Of a DNA stretch of 64,000 nucleotides, positions 51,196-60,516 are shown piece by piece. The position numbers were made by a program, and so were the translations under genes. Under the pieces are notes generated by a model, which made no database searches, was not told the DNA's origin, and was given only the letters and a program-made list of their open reading frames with translations. Every line of letters starts with the position of its first letter. Position 1 is the stretch's first letter. This stretch comes from DASRBN01 sp035294305 (GTDB lineage: Bacteria; Chloroflexota; Ktedonobacteria; Ktedonobacterales; Ktedonobacteraceae), in contig DATGLD010000048.1 of NCBI GenBank assembly GCA_035294305.1, forward strand, positions 496,001-560,000. Direction: 5' to 3'.

Positions 51196-52593
51196 GCCTC
51201 TGCCCTGGTGAATAACTTCGAGCATCTCCTGTACGGTTGTGACCTTAATGCGAGGGCATCCGAGCTTCGAGCCGCAGGCAACCTCGTACTGGTCGAGAAT
51301 CTTCCAATCCTGGTAGGTCACATAGTCGATGCCGCGGTCGCGCAAAAAGGCTTCAATCTTTGATGGGTCGCGAAACTCATCACTAATTCCCTCGAGCGCG
51401 GGCAGGTCCTGGAGCATGGAATCGACGGTGGCAGACGAGTCAGGCTTGTTGTTGCCGATGAGGCCGGTAGGGCCGCGCTTAGCCCATCCGACGACATATT
51501 CGCCCGCTACCACTTCGCCGGTGTTGGGGTGGACGACGCGCCCGGCGATGTTGTTGATGGTCGAGGTTGCGGTATCGAATGGCACGCCTTCAATCGGTAC
51601 GCTGCGATAGCCAATCGAGCGCAATATGAGGCCGGCTTCGATGATTTCATATTTGCCGGTCCCTTTCGCGCGCAGGGCACCGTTAGCATCCACGACGAGC
51701 TCATTTTGTTCTATTTTGAGCGCCTCGATGCGGCCATTCTCGCCAATTATTTCAACCGGCGAGGCCAGGAAGCGCAGAGTAATGCGGCGAGGTGAGGTAT
51801 GCGCTGTGCGAGTAGCATACTCATGCAAGACTTCTATATTGGCCCTGGCGGTGCGATCCTCTTCTATAACGGCCTGACTCGCCGGGTCGAGTTCGATATT
51901 TTTGCGATCGACGATGACGTCCACACCTTCGAGCCTGCCCAGTTCTTTGATCTCAGGGGTTGAAAATGATGCCTGCGCTGCTCCCCGCCGCCCCAAGACC
52001 ACGACTTCGCGAATCTTGCTCTCGCGTAGTCTCTCCAGCGCATAACGGGCAATGTCAGTTTTTTCCAGTACGTCCGGGGATAAGACGAGCATGCGTGTTA
52101 CGTCCATCGCCACATTGCCATTGCCGACGACAACCGCTCGCTCGCATGAGAGGTCGATAGGCAGGTCCCGATAATCAGGATGCCCATTGTACCAGCCAAC
52201 GAACGAGGTAGCGGGATAGCTGTTAGGTAAATCTTCGCCGGGGATACCCATGCGGCGGTCGGCCTGGGCACCAACAGCGTAAATAATCTGATCATAGAAT
52301 TGCTTGAGTTCTCTGTGATGAATATCAACGCCATAAGTGACATTGCCGAAGAAACGCACACGTGGATCCGCCAGCAGTTTATCAAATACGCGGATCACGG
52401 CTTTGATGGATTGGTGATCTGGCGCCACACCATCGCGCACCAGCCCGAAAGGAGTGGGGAAGCGATTGAAGATATCAATCGTCAATGTGATATCACGTTT
52501 CTTGAGCAGCGATTCGGCAGCGTAAAATCCGGCCGGTCCCGAACCAACGATAGCAACGCGTAATGGCCGCGCTGGAGTAGCAATCTGTTCCAT
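51193..52593 (-). CDS. Ferredoxin-NADP+ reductase, adrenodoxin-reductase-like
   Basis: A 466-residue two-domain flavoprotein. RVAIVGSGPAGFYAAESLL near residues 12-30 binds FAD; VVVGNGNVAMDVTRMLV near 150-166 binds NADP. LEGVPFDTATSTINNIAGRV and YVVGWAKRGPTGLIGNNKPDS near 370-395 are typical of FprA and adrenodoxin reductases. It passes electrons between NADPH and ferredoxin for P450s or other oxygenases. The C-terminal 45 residues (DYVTYQDWKILDQYEVACG) match the helical tail of FprA. No P450 is adjacent. Confidence 0.9.
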   Translation of the reverse strand: MEQIATPARPLRVAIVGSGPAGFYAAESLLKKRDITLTIDIFNRFPTPFGLVRDGVAPDHQSIKAVIRVFDKLLADPRVRFFGNVTYGVDIHHRELKQFYDQIIYAVGAQADRRMGIPGEDLPNSYPATSFVGWYNGHPDYRDLPIDLSCERAVVVGNGNVAMDVTRMLVLSPDVLEKTDIARYALERLRESKIREVVVLGRRGAAQASFSTPEIKELGRLEGVDVIVDRKNIELDPASQAVIEEDRTARANIEVLHEYATRTAHTSPRRITLRFLASPVEIIGENGRIEALKIEQNELVVDANGALRAKGTGKYEIIEAGLILRSIGYRSVPIEGVPFDTATSTINNIAGRVVHPNTGEVVAGEYVVGWAKRGPTGLIGNNKPDSSATVDSMLQDLPALEGISDEFRDPSKIEAFLRDRGIDYVTYQDWKILDQYEVACGSKLGCPRIKVTTVQEMLEVIHQGRG

Positions 52594-52795
52594 TCTATTT
52601 CTCCTAATGCAGATTTTATTTTTATATCAGGCAACCTTTAGAGGTGTCCTAAAGATATACAGTCATAGCTTTGACTCACTACCATCTTAATTTCCGACGT
52701 TCTGGCTTTTAAGATCGATGACACGTCCAAAATATCACAGATTGATGACAAATGAAATAGTTCTGCTCATATTTTAGATACAGGGATAGGGCGGC

Positions 52796-54052
52796 CTACC
52801 GTACTTTGACGCGCAGCAGGCCGGGTACGAGGATGACAATGGCGATAGTAGCCGCGATACAGACTAATCCTCCACTGACGACCGAAAACTCCGGTGTGAA
52901 AAATCCGGCCACCAGGCCTGACTCAACCTGCCCCAGCATCGGCCCGCCGATAACAAACATAGCATTGACCGCGCTGATACGCCCACGTAACTCATCGGGG
53001 GTTGTCAGTTGAACGACCAGGGCGCGCAGAACCATGCTGATCATATCGGCAGCGCCTGCCCCTGCCAGGAACAGCACTCCGAGCCAGAGAGGGCCGGGAT
53101 GCACACCAAATGCGGCGATGAAGATACCCCAAACAATGACGGCTAGCGCGACTCCTATGCCCTGACGAGGGATACGGCCGATGAAACCTGAGAATGGAAC
53201 AAGCGCAATCGCTCCAATAGAGGCTGCACCCAGCAGGATGCCAAGTCCCTGGGGGCCTACGTGCAGGATGTTACTCGCGTAGATGGGTAACAGGGCCCGC
53301 GGTGAGCCGAAGAAGGAGGCGCAGAAATCTAGCGAGAGGACGGCCAGGATGACCGGGTGCGAGCGCAGGAACTCTATCCCCTCTACGAGCGCCCCTATTC
53401 CGACGCGCGCGCGTTTTTCGAGCGGGATGCGGGGCACAACCATCAATAATAATGATCCCATGACGACAAAATAGGAAACGACATCGAACCAGTAGGTATT
53501 GGCGACTCCGAGCCAGGCAATAGAGAAACCGCCAGCGGTTGGGCCGATGATAAAGGTTAATTGCATCATGGCGGAGTTGAGCGACATGGCATCGGGCATC
53601 TGCTCGCGCGTTACCAGGCCGGGTATGATTGCCTGGCGCGTTGGGAACTCAAAAGCAGAAACACTGGCGGCAAGCAAGACGACGGCATAAATGACGGCGA
53701 TATTTATGATGTTGAATATGGTGCAGAGAGCAAGGATTGTTGATGTGGATGCGAGCGAAATCTCCACGATCAAGAGCATTTTGCGGCGGTCGAATACGTC
53801 GGCAAATACGCCGCCTACTAGCGAAAAGACCAGGCGGGGGATGGCCTGCACCAATCCAATCAGGCCCAGGGCGATTGCGGAATGGGTTAAGAGAAATATC
53901 TGCCAGGAGACGGCCACTACCTGCATTTGCGTTCCGGTTGAAGAGATCAGTTGTCCCCAGAATAGGAGCGCATAGTTGCGGTTGCGCAGGACACCCCATG
54001 GCCCAAGGTGTCGTCTGGTGGGAGTTGTTGTAGGTGTGGATGTGGTAGTCAA
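52796..54052 (-). CDS. EntS-type MFS exporter
   Basis: A 418-residue transporter with about 12 helices. RNRNYALLFWGQLISSTGTQMQVVAVSWQIFLL is the usual opening of the MFS_3/EntS branch; GVFADVFDRRKMLLIVEI near residue 80 is motif A. Many members export siderophores or hydrophobic compounds. Its ATG overlaps the end of the upstream ThiS-like gene by 4 bp, so the two are translated together. Substrate unknown. Confidence 0.85.
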   Translation of the reverse strand: MTTTSTPTTTPTRRHLGPWGVLRNRNYALLFWGQLISSTGTQMQVVAVSWQIFLLTHSAIALGLIGLVQAIPRLVFSLVGGVFADVFDRRKMLLIVEISLASTSTILALCTIFNIINIAVIYAVVLLAASVSAFEFPTRQAIIPGLVTREQMPDAMSLNSAMMQLTFIIGPTAGGFSIAWLGVANTYWFDVVSYFVVMGSLLLMVVPRIPLEKRARVGIGALVEGIEFLRSHPVILAVLSLDFCASFFGSPRALLPIYASNILHVGPQGLGILLGAASIGAIALVPFSGFIGRIPRQGIGVALAVIVWGIFIAAFGVHPGPLWLGVLFLAGAGAADMISMVLRALVVQLTTPDELRGRISAVNAMFVIGGPMLGQVESGLVAGFFTPEFSVVSGGLVCIAATIAIVILVPGLLRVKVR

Positions 54053-54339
54053 TTCTCTCCGTTGGTAGGAAGGACGATGATCTCTTGCCCTGGTTTGAGC
54101 GCTATTTCCAGCCCATCCAGGTTGGTTATGAGTTGATTGTTTACGAACATTCTGACGTGCTCGCGCAACCGGCCTTGCTCCACACAGAGGTATTGCCAGA
54201 CGCGAGGGTACTGTCCGGCCAGTTCTTCCATAAGCTGCTCGATGGTATCCGCCTGGAAGGTAAGCTGGCTCTTACCGTCGCTGTACATTCCTAACGTTGA
54301 GGGTAGACGCAAGATAACCATTGCTTTTCCGTTGCTCAT
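54049..54339 (-). CDS. MoaD/ThiS-like small protein without terminal Gly-Gly
   Basis: A 96-residue beta-grasp protein: MVILRLPSTLGMYSDGKSQ, EQLMEELAGQYPRVWQYL and HVRMFVNNQLITNLDGLEIALKPGQEIIVLP follow MoaD/ThiS order. Active family members end in Gly-Gly for adenylation by an E1-like enzyme; this one ends ...VLPTNGEN. So it cannot be a normal sulfur carrier unless processed after NG. Its stop overlaps the start of the MFS gene. It may be a structural or regulatory partner. Confidence 0.75.
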   Translation of the reverse strand: MSNGKAMVILRLPSTLGMYSDGKSQLTFQADTIEQLMEELAGQYPRVWQYLCVEQGRLREHVRMFVNNQLITNLDGLEIALKPGQEIIVLPTNGEN

Positions 54340-54584
54340 AACTCTCTACTTTGCCGAGTACCAGGCTCAATCACCCCGGTGTATGATACAGTTTTTTCCC
54401 TACCTACAATTATACATACAACGTTATCAATTTACCTCGTACAGAGTATACTCCTCAGCACCTAGCAGGCGCAAGAGCTAGTCCTTTCTCTACGCCTCAC
54501 CAGAAAGGAGGGTGAAGGTTCACCAGCCGCTATTACTCGCTGCCCGGCAACAAAAACAAGCTACCGCCCAAACATGTGAGGCAG

Positions 54585-55988
54585 TCAGGAGTATTGCTTT
54601 GCGATTTGTATAGCCTCTCCAACAGAGTCGACTACTCTGGCTCCGGCTTGCAGCATCTCCTGAACTAGCTTCAAACCCTCTCCTTTAGTATAGTCACGCA
54701 TGGCTATACCGGTACGTTGCAGCAGCGTGCCCTCGGCCGTTTGAGATTCTTCTGTCGCAGCCTGGGAAGCAGTTCCGGCGGGAGCGAACATTAAGACCGC
54801 TACTCCTCGTTTCGCGGCTGAAGCCGCCTCTTGCAACAAGGCAAGGTTGCCCGGGCCAACCGGCATGGGACAGAGGACCAGCAATGAAGCGCGCGTCAGG
54901 CTTGCACGCACCTGCTCTAAAGCGGCGGTTGAAATAGGCGCATATGGTTGTTCTGTGATTACTTCACCGGCCAGGCGCGTTGCCAGGGCATGGTCGCTAT
55001 CGCCGATATTGAGAGCCCCCGCGGTGAATGGGATGTGGGCATCGGCCAGGGCGCGCATGAGCAATTCGCCAGAACCTCCACCTGCCATGAGATGCACGCG
55101 TGGCCTGCTCCGTTTTTCCCGCTCAATTTCTTGTTCCTCCTCGCCAGGAGGCAGGACGCTTAGATGCGTCGCTCCACGCAATATCCCGACCTGCACATTG
55201 ACGCCGTACACACGACGCAGCAGCTGAGGATCGAGCACTTCCGCCGGGCTGTCATCCGCGATTATACCACGCTGGAACAGGAGCAGGCGCGGGAAATAGC
55301 GAGCCGCCAGGTTGAGATCATGCATGGCAGCAATAACGGTTACACCCAGCCGGTGGTTTAACTGCTGTACGAGTTCCAGGATTTCGATCTGATATTTTAT
55401 GTCAAGATGTGAGGTCGGCTCATCCAGAAGCAACAGTGAGGGCTGCTGGGCCAGCGCCATGGCTATCACGACTCGCTGGCGCTCTCCCCCGCTCAATTCA
55501 TTGAAGATACGCCTGGCCAGGGGAGTGATTTCCGTCGATTGCATGGCCTCCTGTACGATGTTGGCATCTTGCTTGCTTCTGCTTCCCAGGAGGCCGATAA
55601 ACGGAGTGCGTCCCAGGTTTACCATCTCCTCTACAGTAAAGGCGAATGGGACATGTAATTCCTGGGGAACGACTGCGATGCGGCGAGCAATACCACGCCG
55701 TCCCCACGCTTGCAGGTCGCGACCTTGCAATAGCATCCGGCCCTGCTGGGGGTGCAAAACGCCGCTTATCAGGCGCAGCAGGGTGGTTTTGCCGGAGCCG
55801 TTGGGCCCCAGCAGGCCGACCATTTCGCCTGCATTCACACGCATATGAATATCGTAGAGCAGTGGATGGCCATCATAGCCGAAGGAGACACCATCGATTT
55901 CCAAAAGAGGGGCCGTGGATTGTGGACTTTCTGATTCTTTCCTTGCCCCGGATAGATTGAACAGTGTCTCTGAATTGCGTTTTTTCAC
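54585..55988 (-). CDS. btuD: Cobalamin ABC transporter ATPase with C-terminal extra domain
   Basis: A 467-residue protein. Residues about 28-265 are an ABC ATPase: Walker A GPNGSGKTT at 61-69, signature LSGGERQRV at 165-173, Walker B LLLLDEPTS at 185-193. Residues about 290-467 add a Rossmann-like domain (RVHLMAGGGSGELLMRAL, then ASLLVLCPMPVGPGNLALLQEA) of unknown function. It powers B12 uptake through the BtuC permease. Its ATG overlaps the btuC stop by 4 bp. The tail is not needed in classical BtuD. Confidence 0.85.
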   Translation of the reverse strand: MKKRNSETLFNLSGARKESESPQSTAPLLEIDGVSFGYDGHPLLYDIHMRVNAGEMVGLLGPNGSGKTTLLRLISGVLHPQQGRMLLQGRDLQAWGRRGIARRIAVVPQELHVPFAFTVEEMVNLGRTPFIGLLGSRSKQDANIVQEAMQSTEITPLARRIFNELSGGERQRVVIAMALAQQPSLLLLDEPTSHLDIKYQIEILELVQQLNHRLGVTVIAAMHDLNLAARYFPRLLLFQRGIIADDSPAEVLDPQLLRRVYGVNVQVGILRGATHLSVLPPGEEEQEIEREKRSRPRVHLMAGGGSGELLMRALADAHIPFTAGALNIGDSDHALATRLAGEVITEQPYAPISTAALEQVRASLTRASLLVLCPMPVGPGNLALLQEAASAAKRGVAVLMFAPAGTASQAATEESQTAEGTLLQRTGIAMRDYTKGEGLKLVQEMLQAGARVVDSVGEAIQIAKQYS

Positions 55989-57076
55989 CAGCGGTACTCC
56001 CTCTTATTGTTTCGCAATAGTAATAAGAAGAACGGGGCGCCCACAAGTGCGGTGAAGATGCCAACAGGGAGTACCGCGGGCGCGACGATGACGCGGGCCA
56101 GCAAATCGGCCAGAGTGAGAAAGATGGCTCCTCCCAGCGCCGAGGCAGGCAGCAGCAGGCGGTGACGCGGGCCTAACAACATGCGCATGGCATGTGGAGT
56201 CACCAGGCCCACAAAGCCGATTAGCCCACTGATCGAGACGGCAGCGGCGGTCAAAAGCGAACCCACAATGATGATGATGAATTTGTAGCGTTCGACGTGC
56301 AGGCCAAGATTGGCAGCGCTTTCCTCGCCCAGTCCAAAGGCATCCAGCGCATTGGCGAGCAATAGCGAACAGAGCAGGCCGGTGACGATAATGACACCAA
56401 CGATTAAGACCGGCGACCAGCTATATACGGCGATGCCCCCTGAGAGCCAGTTGAATAAGGCTTGAATGCCAAACGCCGCATGCGGGCTGAGTTCTAGAAT
56501 CAGCGTTTGAAATGCGACCAGCACCGCGTTTATCACGACGCCCGCCAGCAGCAATGTGACGACCGGGGTATAGCTGCCGACACGCGCGATGGCGTACACG
56601 AGCAGGACGGTCAGCATCGCCCCGACGAATGCGAACAGGGGAGTCAGAGGGAAGAATGAGCCGAAAATAGTATCGAGTGGCAGCACAAAGGCGATAGAGG
56701 CCCCAAGAGCCGCCCCCGACGAGGTACCGATCAAGAATGGATCGGCCAGGGGATTGCGCAGCATGCCCTGGAAGAGGACCCCGGCAACACCCAGCGCGGC
56801 CCCGACGAGTACAGCGCCGCATACTCCTGGCATGCGTACCTGCCACACAATCACACCTGTTGGGTACCACGGCTGTGCGAAATGAAAAAGCCGCGTGCCG
56901 TTCAGCAGCACCTCGACGATAGTACCGATGGGAATGGATGTTGAACCAAAACTTATGCCTAGCAGGATCACGAAAAGCAAAACGACGCCCAATAGCAAGA
57001 GGAGCAAGGGGGCAGGAAAGGCCCTCACGCTCCCTTGCAGTTGTTTGAGTTGTGGTTTTGGTGCTGCTATTTTCAT
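55985..57076 (-). CDS. btuC: Cobalamin ABC transporter permease (FecCD type)
   Basis: A 363-residue membrane protein with about ten helices, from an ATG at 57076 with AGGA upstream and 23 bp after the btuF stop; a TTG at 57118 would overlap btuF. VRMPGVCGAVLVGAALGVAGVLFQGMLRNPLADPFLIGTSSGAALGA is the FecCD signature, and LIGFVGLVTPHAMRMLLGPRHRLLLPASALGGAIFLTLADLLAR is the C-terminal signature. It forms the channel for B12 in the cytoplasmic membrane. The riboswitch upstream supports B12 over siderophore. Confidence 0.92.
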   Translation of the reverse strand: MKIAAPKPQLKQLQGSVRAFPAPLLLLLLGVVLLFVILLGISFGSTSIPIGTIVEVLLNGTRLFHFAQPWYPTGVIVWQVRMPGVCGAVLVGAALGVAGVLFQGMLRNPLADPFLIGTSSGAALGASIAFVLPLDTIFGSFFPLTPLFAFVGAMLTVLLVYAIARVGSYTPVVTLLLAGVVINAVLVAFQTLILELSPHAAFGIQALFNWLSGGIAVYSWSPVLIVGVIIVTGLLCSLLLANALDAFGLGEESAANLGLHVERYKFIIIIVGSLLTAAAVSISGLIGFVGLVTPHAMRMLLGPRHRLLLPASALGGAIFLTLADLLARVIVAPAVLPVGIFTALVGAPFFLLLLRNNKREYRW

Positions 57077-57099
57077 CGTTTTCCTGGGCCCTCGCCTCG

Positions 57100-58098
57100 C
57101 TACACAGTTCCCGTGCAATAATCGGGCAGCGCGCCGGGGAACCGATCAGGGTGGAGAATCTGCGCCAGGCATTGCAAGCCCTCCACAATGCGCGGTCCTG
57201 GTCGTCCGATGATATTCGGGTTGATGCGGTAGACATGGCGCATCTTGAGGGCATCGATGTTGCCCCAGTTGGCACGCTGGTAGACGGCGGCGACATTGCC
57301 ACCGTAGGCCGGGTCCTCGGTCAGGATGATATACTGCGGATTCGCGCTGATGATGGCTTCGAGCGTAACCTGGGGGAAACCACCATTGGATGTATCGTTA
57401 TGGAAGATATTGATGCCGTTGGCATCCTGCACAAGCTCATCGTCAAAGGTGCCACCACCGAAGACGTATGGTTTATCCTGCGTCGTATCATCGGCCTCGA
57501 TCATCACCTTCGGTGCGGTTGTGCCGGCCACTTTCGATTTTACCTGGCTCACCTGCTGTTGTAACTGGTTGTACAGAGTGGTTGCTGTGTTCTGAGCGAA
57601 GGTCAAACGGCCTACAGTCAAAATTTCTTTCAGCGTCAGATCCAGATTACCGGTTGGGAGATCGACGACGTGCAGTCCGAGATTGGCGAGTTGCGAGTCG
57701 TAGGCTTTGGTATCCTGCCCGTAGCTCAAAACGAGGTCGGGATGCAGGGCCACAATCTGTTCAACGTTATATTGCCCGTCGGCATTGGAAACTCTGGGTA
57801 GCGACGTCAGGTCTGCCGGATAGTTGGTGTAGTAATCAACTCCGACGACGTGGCTTTCCAGGTGCAAGGCTCCCAGTATCTCGCTGATATTGGGCGTCAG
57901 CGAGACGATACGCTGGGGAGCCGTGCTGGGAAAGATAATTGGCTTTCCATAGGCATCGAGTGTTACAGTAGGAGTGGGTGTTTGCGTTGGCGTGGAACCT
58001 GTGCTGCTTCCACTTTGCCCACCACAGGCAGTAAGTAAGACAACAAGGGAGAGCAGCAAGACGACGAACAAACGAGAAGAGATGACATGGGAGCGCAT
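57100..58098 (-). CDS. btuF: Cobalamin-binding lipoprotein of the ABC importer
   Basis: A 332-residue substrate-binding protein. The signal LFVVLLLSLVVLLTAC ends in a lipobox with Cys25, then a Ser/Thr/Pro-rich linker. The type III fold shows PQRIVSLTPNISEILGALHLESHVVGVDYYTNYP near residues 60-95, HPDLVLSYGQ, and RHVYRINPNIIGRPGPRIVEGLQCLAQILHP near the end. It catches corrinoids outside the cell and passes them to BtuC. GGAGG lies 8 nt before the ATG. The 140-nt gap to the riboswitch is the expression platform region. Confidence 0.92.
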   Translation of the reverse strand: MRSHVISSRLFVVLLLSLVVLLTACGGQSGSSTGSTPTQTPTPTVTLDAYGKPIIFPSTAPQRIVSLTPNISEILGALHLESHVVGVDYYTNYPADLTSLPRVSNADGQYNVEQIVALHPDLVLSYGQDTKAYDSQLANLGLHVVDLPTGNLDLTLKEILTVGRLTFAQNTATTLYNQLQQQVSQVKSKVAGTTAPKVMIEADDTTQDKPYVFGGGTFDDELVQDANGINIFHNDTSNGGFPQVTLEAIISANPQYIILTEDPAYGGNVAAVYQRANWGNIDALKMRHVYRINPNIIGRPGPRIVEGLQCLAQILHPDRFPGALPDYCTGTV

Positions 58099-58240
58099 TG
58101 GCTAAACCTCCGAGACATTTTAACGCCCGCTGTCACCTCGCGTAGATCGGGATGGGGTCAACCGAAGACGAATGCTGGTGCCAGCGTGATGTCCCGGTGG
58201 CTCGTTCCTCTTACGCGAAGGATGTTGAGCATGCATGCAT

Positions 58241-58474
58241 TCACCGGGCAGGTCTCCTGGCTCCTGGCTACAAACGCTTCCCGTCTCGCCTTCCCATCCC
58301 TGATATGAAGAGAGACTTCATAAGTGTTCAGGACAGTGGCTCTTTCCCGGCGTGTCCCATGCCTGTTTGAGAAACGCCAGGGGCAGGTCGCTTGCCAGTT
58401 ACAGTAGCGCGACTGCGTCGGAATTGCACCGACTTCCCTATTCTGCCTGTATACCAATACAGGCCACCCGGTGA
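58241..58474 (-). promoter_or_regulatory. Adenosylcobalamin riboswitch
   Basis: On the minus strand the conserved parts occur in order: closing arm TCACCGGG (58467-58474), GGGAAGTCGGTGCAATTCCGA-type core near 58420-58440, CAGTCGCGCTACTGTAACTGGC-type segment near 58392-58414, GCCACTGT near 58333-58340, and the B12 box AGCCAGGAGACCTGCC-like sequence near 58249-58264, ending in CCCGGTGA (58241-58248), which pairs 8 bp with the first arm. This is the class that lowers btu expression when B12 is abundant. It directly precedes btuF. Confidence 0.93.
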
Positions 58475-58503
58475 CCATTGGCAAGTAATAGTTGCCTGCA
58501 AGC

Positions 58504-58533
58504 AGTATACTCAGAGATGCGAGGTGATGTCAA
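58504..58533 (-). promoter_or_regulatory. Promoter of the btu operon
   Basis: Minus-strand TTGACA (58528-58533) and TATACT (58504-58509) with 18-nt spacing lie 30 bp before the riboswitch. The divergent flavin reductase starts at 58707; the sequence in between has no gene. Confidence 0.7.
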
Positions 58534-58706
58534 ATACATTCACCGGCGCACTGGCCTTACGTACAGTTGACAGGAAGAGCAACGAGGATAATACTACAAG
58601 GCAGGTACGGTTGCTGGCGAAAAAGGATGCAATAAATTGCGCCTCTGCCTTGTTTCGGTTTTATGATGCAACAATTCGCATTTTTTATTCAAGGACAATC
58701 TTCTAA

Positions 58707-59339
58707 ATGGCTATTGAAAAAGATTTTTTCCGGCAGGTGATGGGTCAATTCGCGACGGGCGTTACGGTCGCGACCACCTGCGGTCCTGGTCGCGCCGCGG
58801 GATTGACAGTGAATTCTTTCACCTCGGTATCGCTTGATCCTCCACTGGTTTTGATCTGCATTGATTTGCGCAGTAATGTCCTGCCCCATTTTCGCGAAAG
58901 TGGCTTTTTCGCGGTAAATATCCTGACCAATCGTCAGGAAGCGCTCTCGCGCTGCTTTGCCACTATGTCTGAAGAACGCTATGAGAACTTTTGCCATGCT
59001 TCCTATCATGTTGCCGCGACAGGGGCTCCCATCATTGATGGTGTGCTGGCATTTGTTGACGCACGCATCGTAGCGGAGTATCCTGGCGGCGATCACGCCA
59101 TCTTTCTGGGGCAGGTGGAAGCGATAGGCACCGACGGCGAGGTCGTATTTGCTACTGAAATAGGGGCAAGGAATTCTACATTAATTGAATACCTGCCCAA
59201 GGGGAGCAATGAAATAGAGCTTCTGGAGGCTAAAAAAGCGCGCATGCCCCTGGCCTATTATCGCGGGCAGTACCGTCATCTCTCAAGGGATTATCAACGA
59301 CCTAGCCTGGCGGCTTATTATGACGAAGATTTTGAATGA
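58707..59339 (+). CDS. Flavin reductase-like FMN-binding protein
   Basis: A 210-residue protein. FFRQVMGQFATGVTVATTCG, GLTVNSFTSVSLDPPLVLICIDLRS and FAVNILTNRQEALSRCF match flavin reductases that use NAD(P)H to make free reduced FMN or FAD for two-component monooxygenases. The end of the gene overlaps the uracil-DNA glycosylase start by 20 bp. No monooxygenase is adjacent, so the partner is unknown. The ribosome site is weak. Confidence 0.82.
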   Translation: MAIEKDFFRQVMGQFATGVTVATTCGPGRAAGLTVNSFTSVSLDPPLVLICIDLRSNVLPHFRESGFFAVNILTNRQEALSRCFATMSEERYENFCHASYHVAATGAPIIDGVLAFVDARIVAEYPGGDHAIFLGQVEAIGTDGEVVFATEIGARNSTLIEYLPKGSNEIELLEAKKARMPLAYYRGQYRHLSRDYQRPSLAAYYDEDFE

Positions 59340-59955
59340 CGAGCAGGGGATAGATCGGGCAGAGGCCATTGCCGCATTGCAGCAGCGCATTCGTGCCTGC
59401 CGGCGCTGCCAGGAGCGCGGCTATATTCGCGAGGCCCACCCTATTGTCAGCGGGCGCACAACCGACCGTATTCTGGTGATTGGGCAGGCACCCGGTCATC
59501 GTTCTATCGCCAAAGAGCTTCCATTCAGCGGGCCGGGAGGCCGCATTTTGCAGAAATGGCTTGAGCAGGCTGGCTTCCCACCGGGCTACCTGCACGAGCA
59601 CACCTACCTTAGTTCGCTGACACGCTGCGACCCGGGACGTAACCCGCGCGGCAACGGAGATCGCCGTCCTTCCCCACAGGAAGTTGCCCTCTGCCGCCCA
59701 TTTCTAGATGCAGAATTAGAGCTGCTGCGCCCAAGGGTTGTGTTGCTCGTAGGAACGATGGCTATTGAGACATTTTTCGGTAAAGGACGCCTGGAAGACA
59801 TCATCGGCACGTTCAAGGAGCGGGATGGAATGCTGTTCCTGCCGCTGCCACATCCTTCCGGCGTAAGCAGGTGGCTGAATGGCACGGAACATATGGAATT
59901 GCTGAGGCAGGCTTTGGGGATTCTGGCTGAGTGGCGGGAAAAGTATGAGTTATGA
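59320..59955 (+). CDS. Uracil-DNA glycosylase, iron-sulfur family (type 4/5-like)
   Basis: A 211-residue UDG. Cysteines 27 and 30 (CRRC) and later CDPG and LCRP cysteines can bind an iron-sulfur cluster. Motif A reads GQAPGHR near residues 56-62, SSLTRCDPG follows, and motif B reads LPHPSGVSRW near 171-180. It removes uracil or deaminated bases from DNA. The start overlaps the flavin reductase end by 20 bp, implying coupled expression. Confidence 0.85.
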   Translation: MTKILNDEQGIDRAEAIAALQQRIRACRRCQERGYIREAHPIVSGRTTDRILVIGQAPGHRSIAKELPFSGPGGRILQKWLEQAGFPPGYLHEHTYLSSLTRCDPGRNPRGNGDRRPSPQEVALCRPFLDAELELLRPRVVLLVGTMAIETFFGKGRLEDIIGTFKERDGMLFLPLPHPSGVSRWLNGTEHMELLRQALGILAEWREKYEL

Positions 59956-60105
59956 GGACTCAATTCCATTTGAGAGGACTTTCCAGAATTTTACCGAAAT
60001 TGCTGAGCATTTTGGTTTCATATGCTGACATAATGAAAAAATTTGTAGGCAATAGGTATAGAGTCATTAAGTTGCTCGGGAAACAAACCTGTGAGCTTTA
60101 CTGGC

Positions 60106-60516
60106 TTAACCCGTTTGTTTCCCTTCTTTAGCCTCCTCGCGCATGCGATACTCATGTACGCCCTTTTTTAGAGTGCCGAGCGCCAGCGTTGCGCAGGTGG
60201 GGCGAGTCATGACAAGTTCGCGGCCGAGTTGCTCTATGAGGTCCTCAAAGCTCATATTTTCGACCTCTTCCGCAGTCATGCCCTGGGTGAGTTCGGTTAC
60301 ATAGGATGCGGCGGCGCTGCTGATGGTGCAACCTTCCCCCTCCCAGTTGACGGCCTCGAGTTTGCCACCCTTGCCAAAACGAGCATGCATAGTGATGATA
60401 TCGGCGCACCCAGGATTGCCGCCGGTGAGGCTCACATCGGCGTGCTCCAGCGGCCCGTAGTTACGTGGATTTTCATAGTGATCTAGTAAAAAATCGATAG
60501 CTTCTTGCCGGTCCAT
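60106..60516 (-). CDS. sufU: SufU-type iron-sulfur cluster assembly scaffold
   Basis: A 136-residue IscU/SufU-like protein. Cys37 and Asp39 (NPGCADI), Cys63 (GEGCTIS) and Cys108 (RPTCATL) are the conserved ligand set; the gap between Cys63 and Cys108 suits SufU rather than IscU. It accepts sulfur from a SufS desulfurase. No suf genes are adjacent, though the rhodanese-like protein upstream also handles sulfur. GGAGGAAAA precedes the ATG. Confidence 0.9.
   Translation of the reverse strand: MDRQEAIDFLLDHYENPRNYGPLEHADVSLTGGNPGCADIITMHARFGKGGKLEAVNWEGEGCTISSAAASYVTELTQGMTAEEVENMSFEDLIEQLGRELVMTRPTCATLALGTLKKGVHEYRMREEAKEGKQTG

Noticed and set aside
54049..54339. Molybdopterin synthase small subunit (MoaD)
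   Set aside because: No Gly-Gly end and no moa or mob genes nearby; only the fold is supported.
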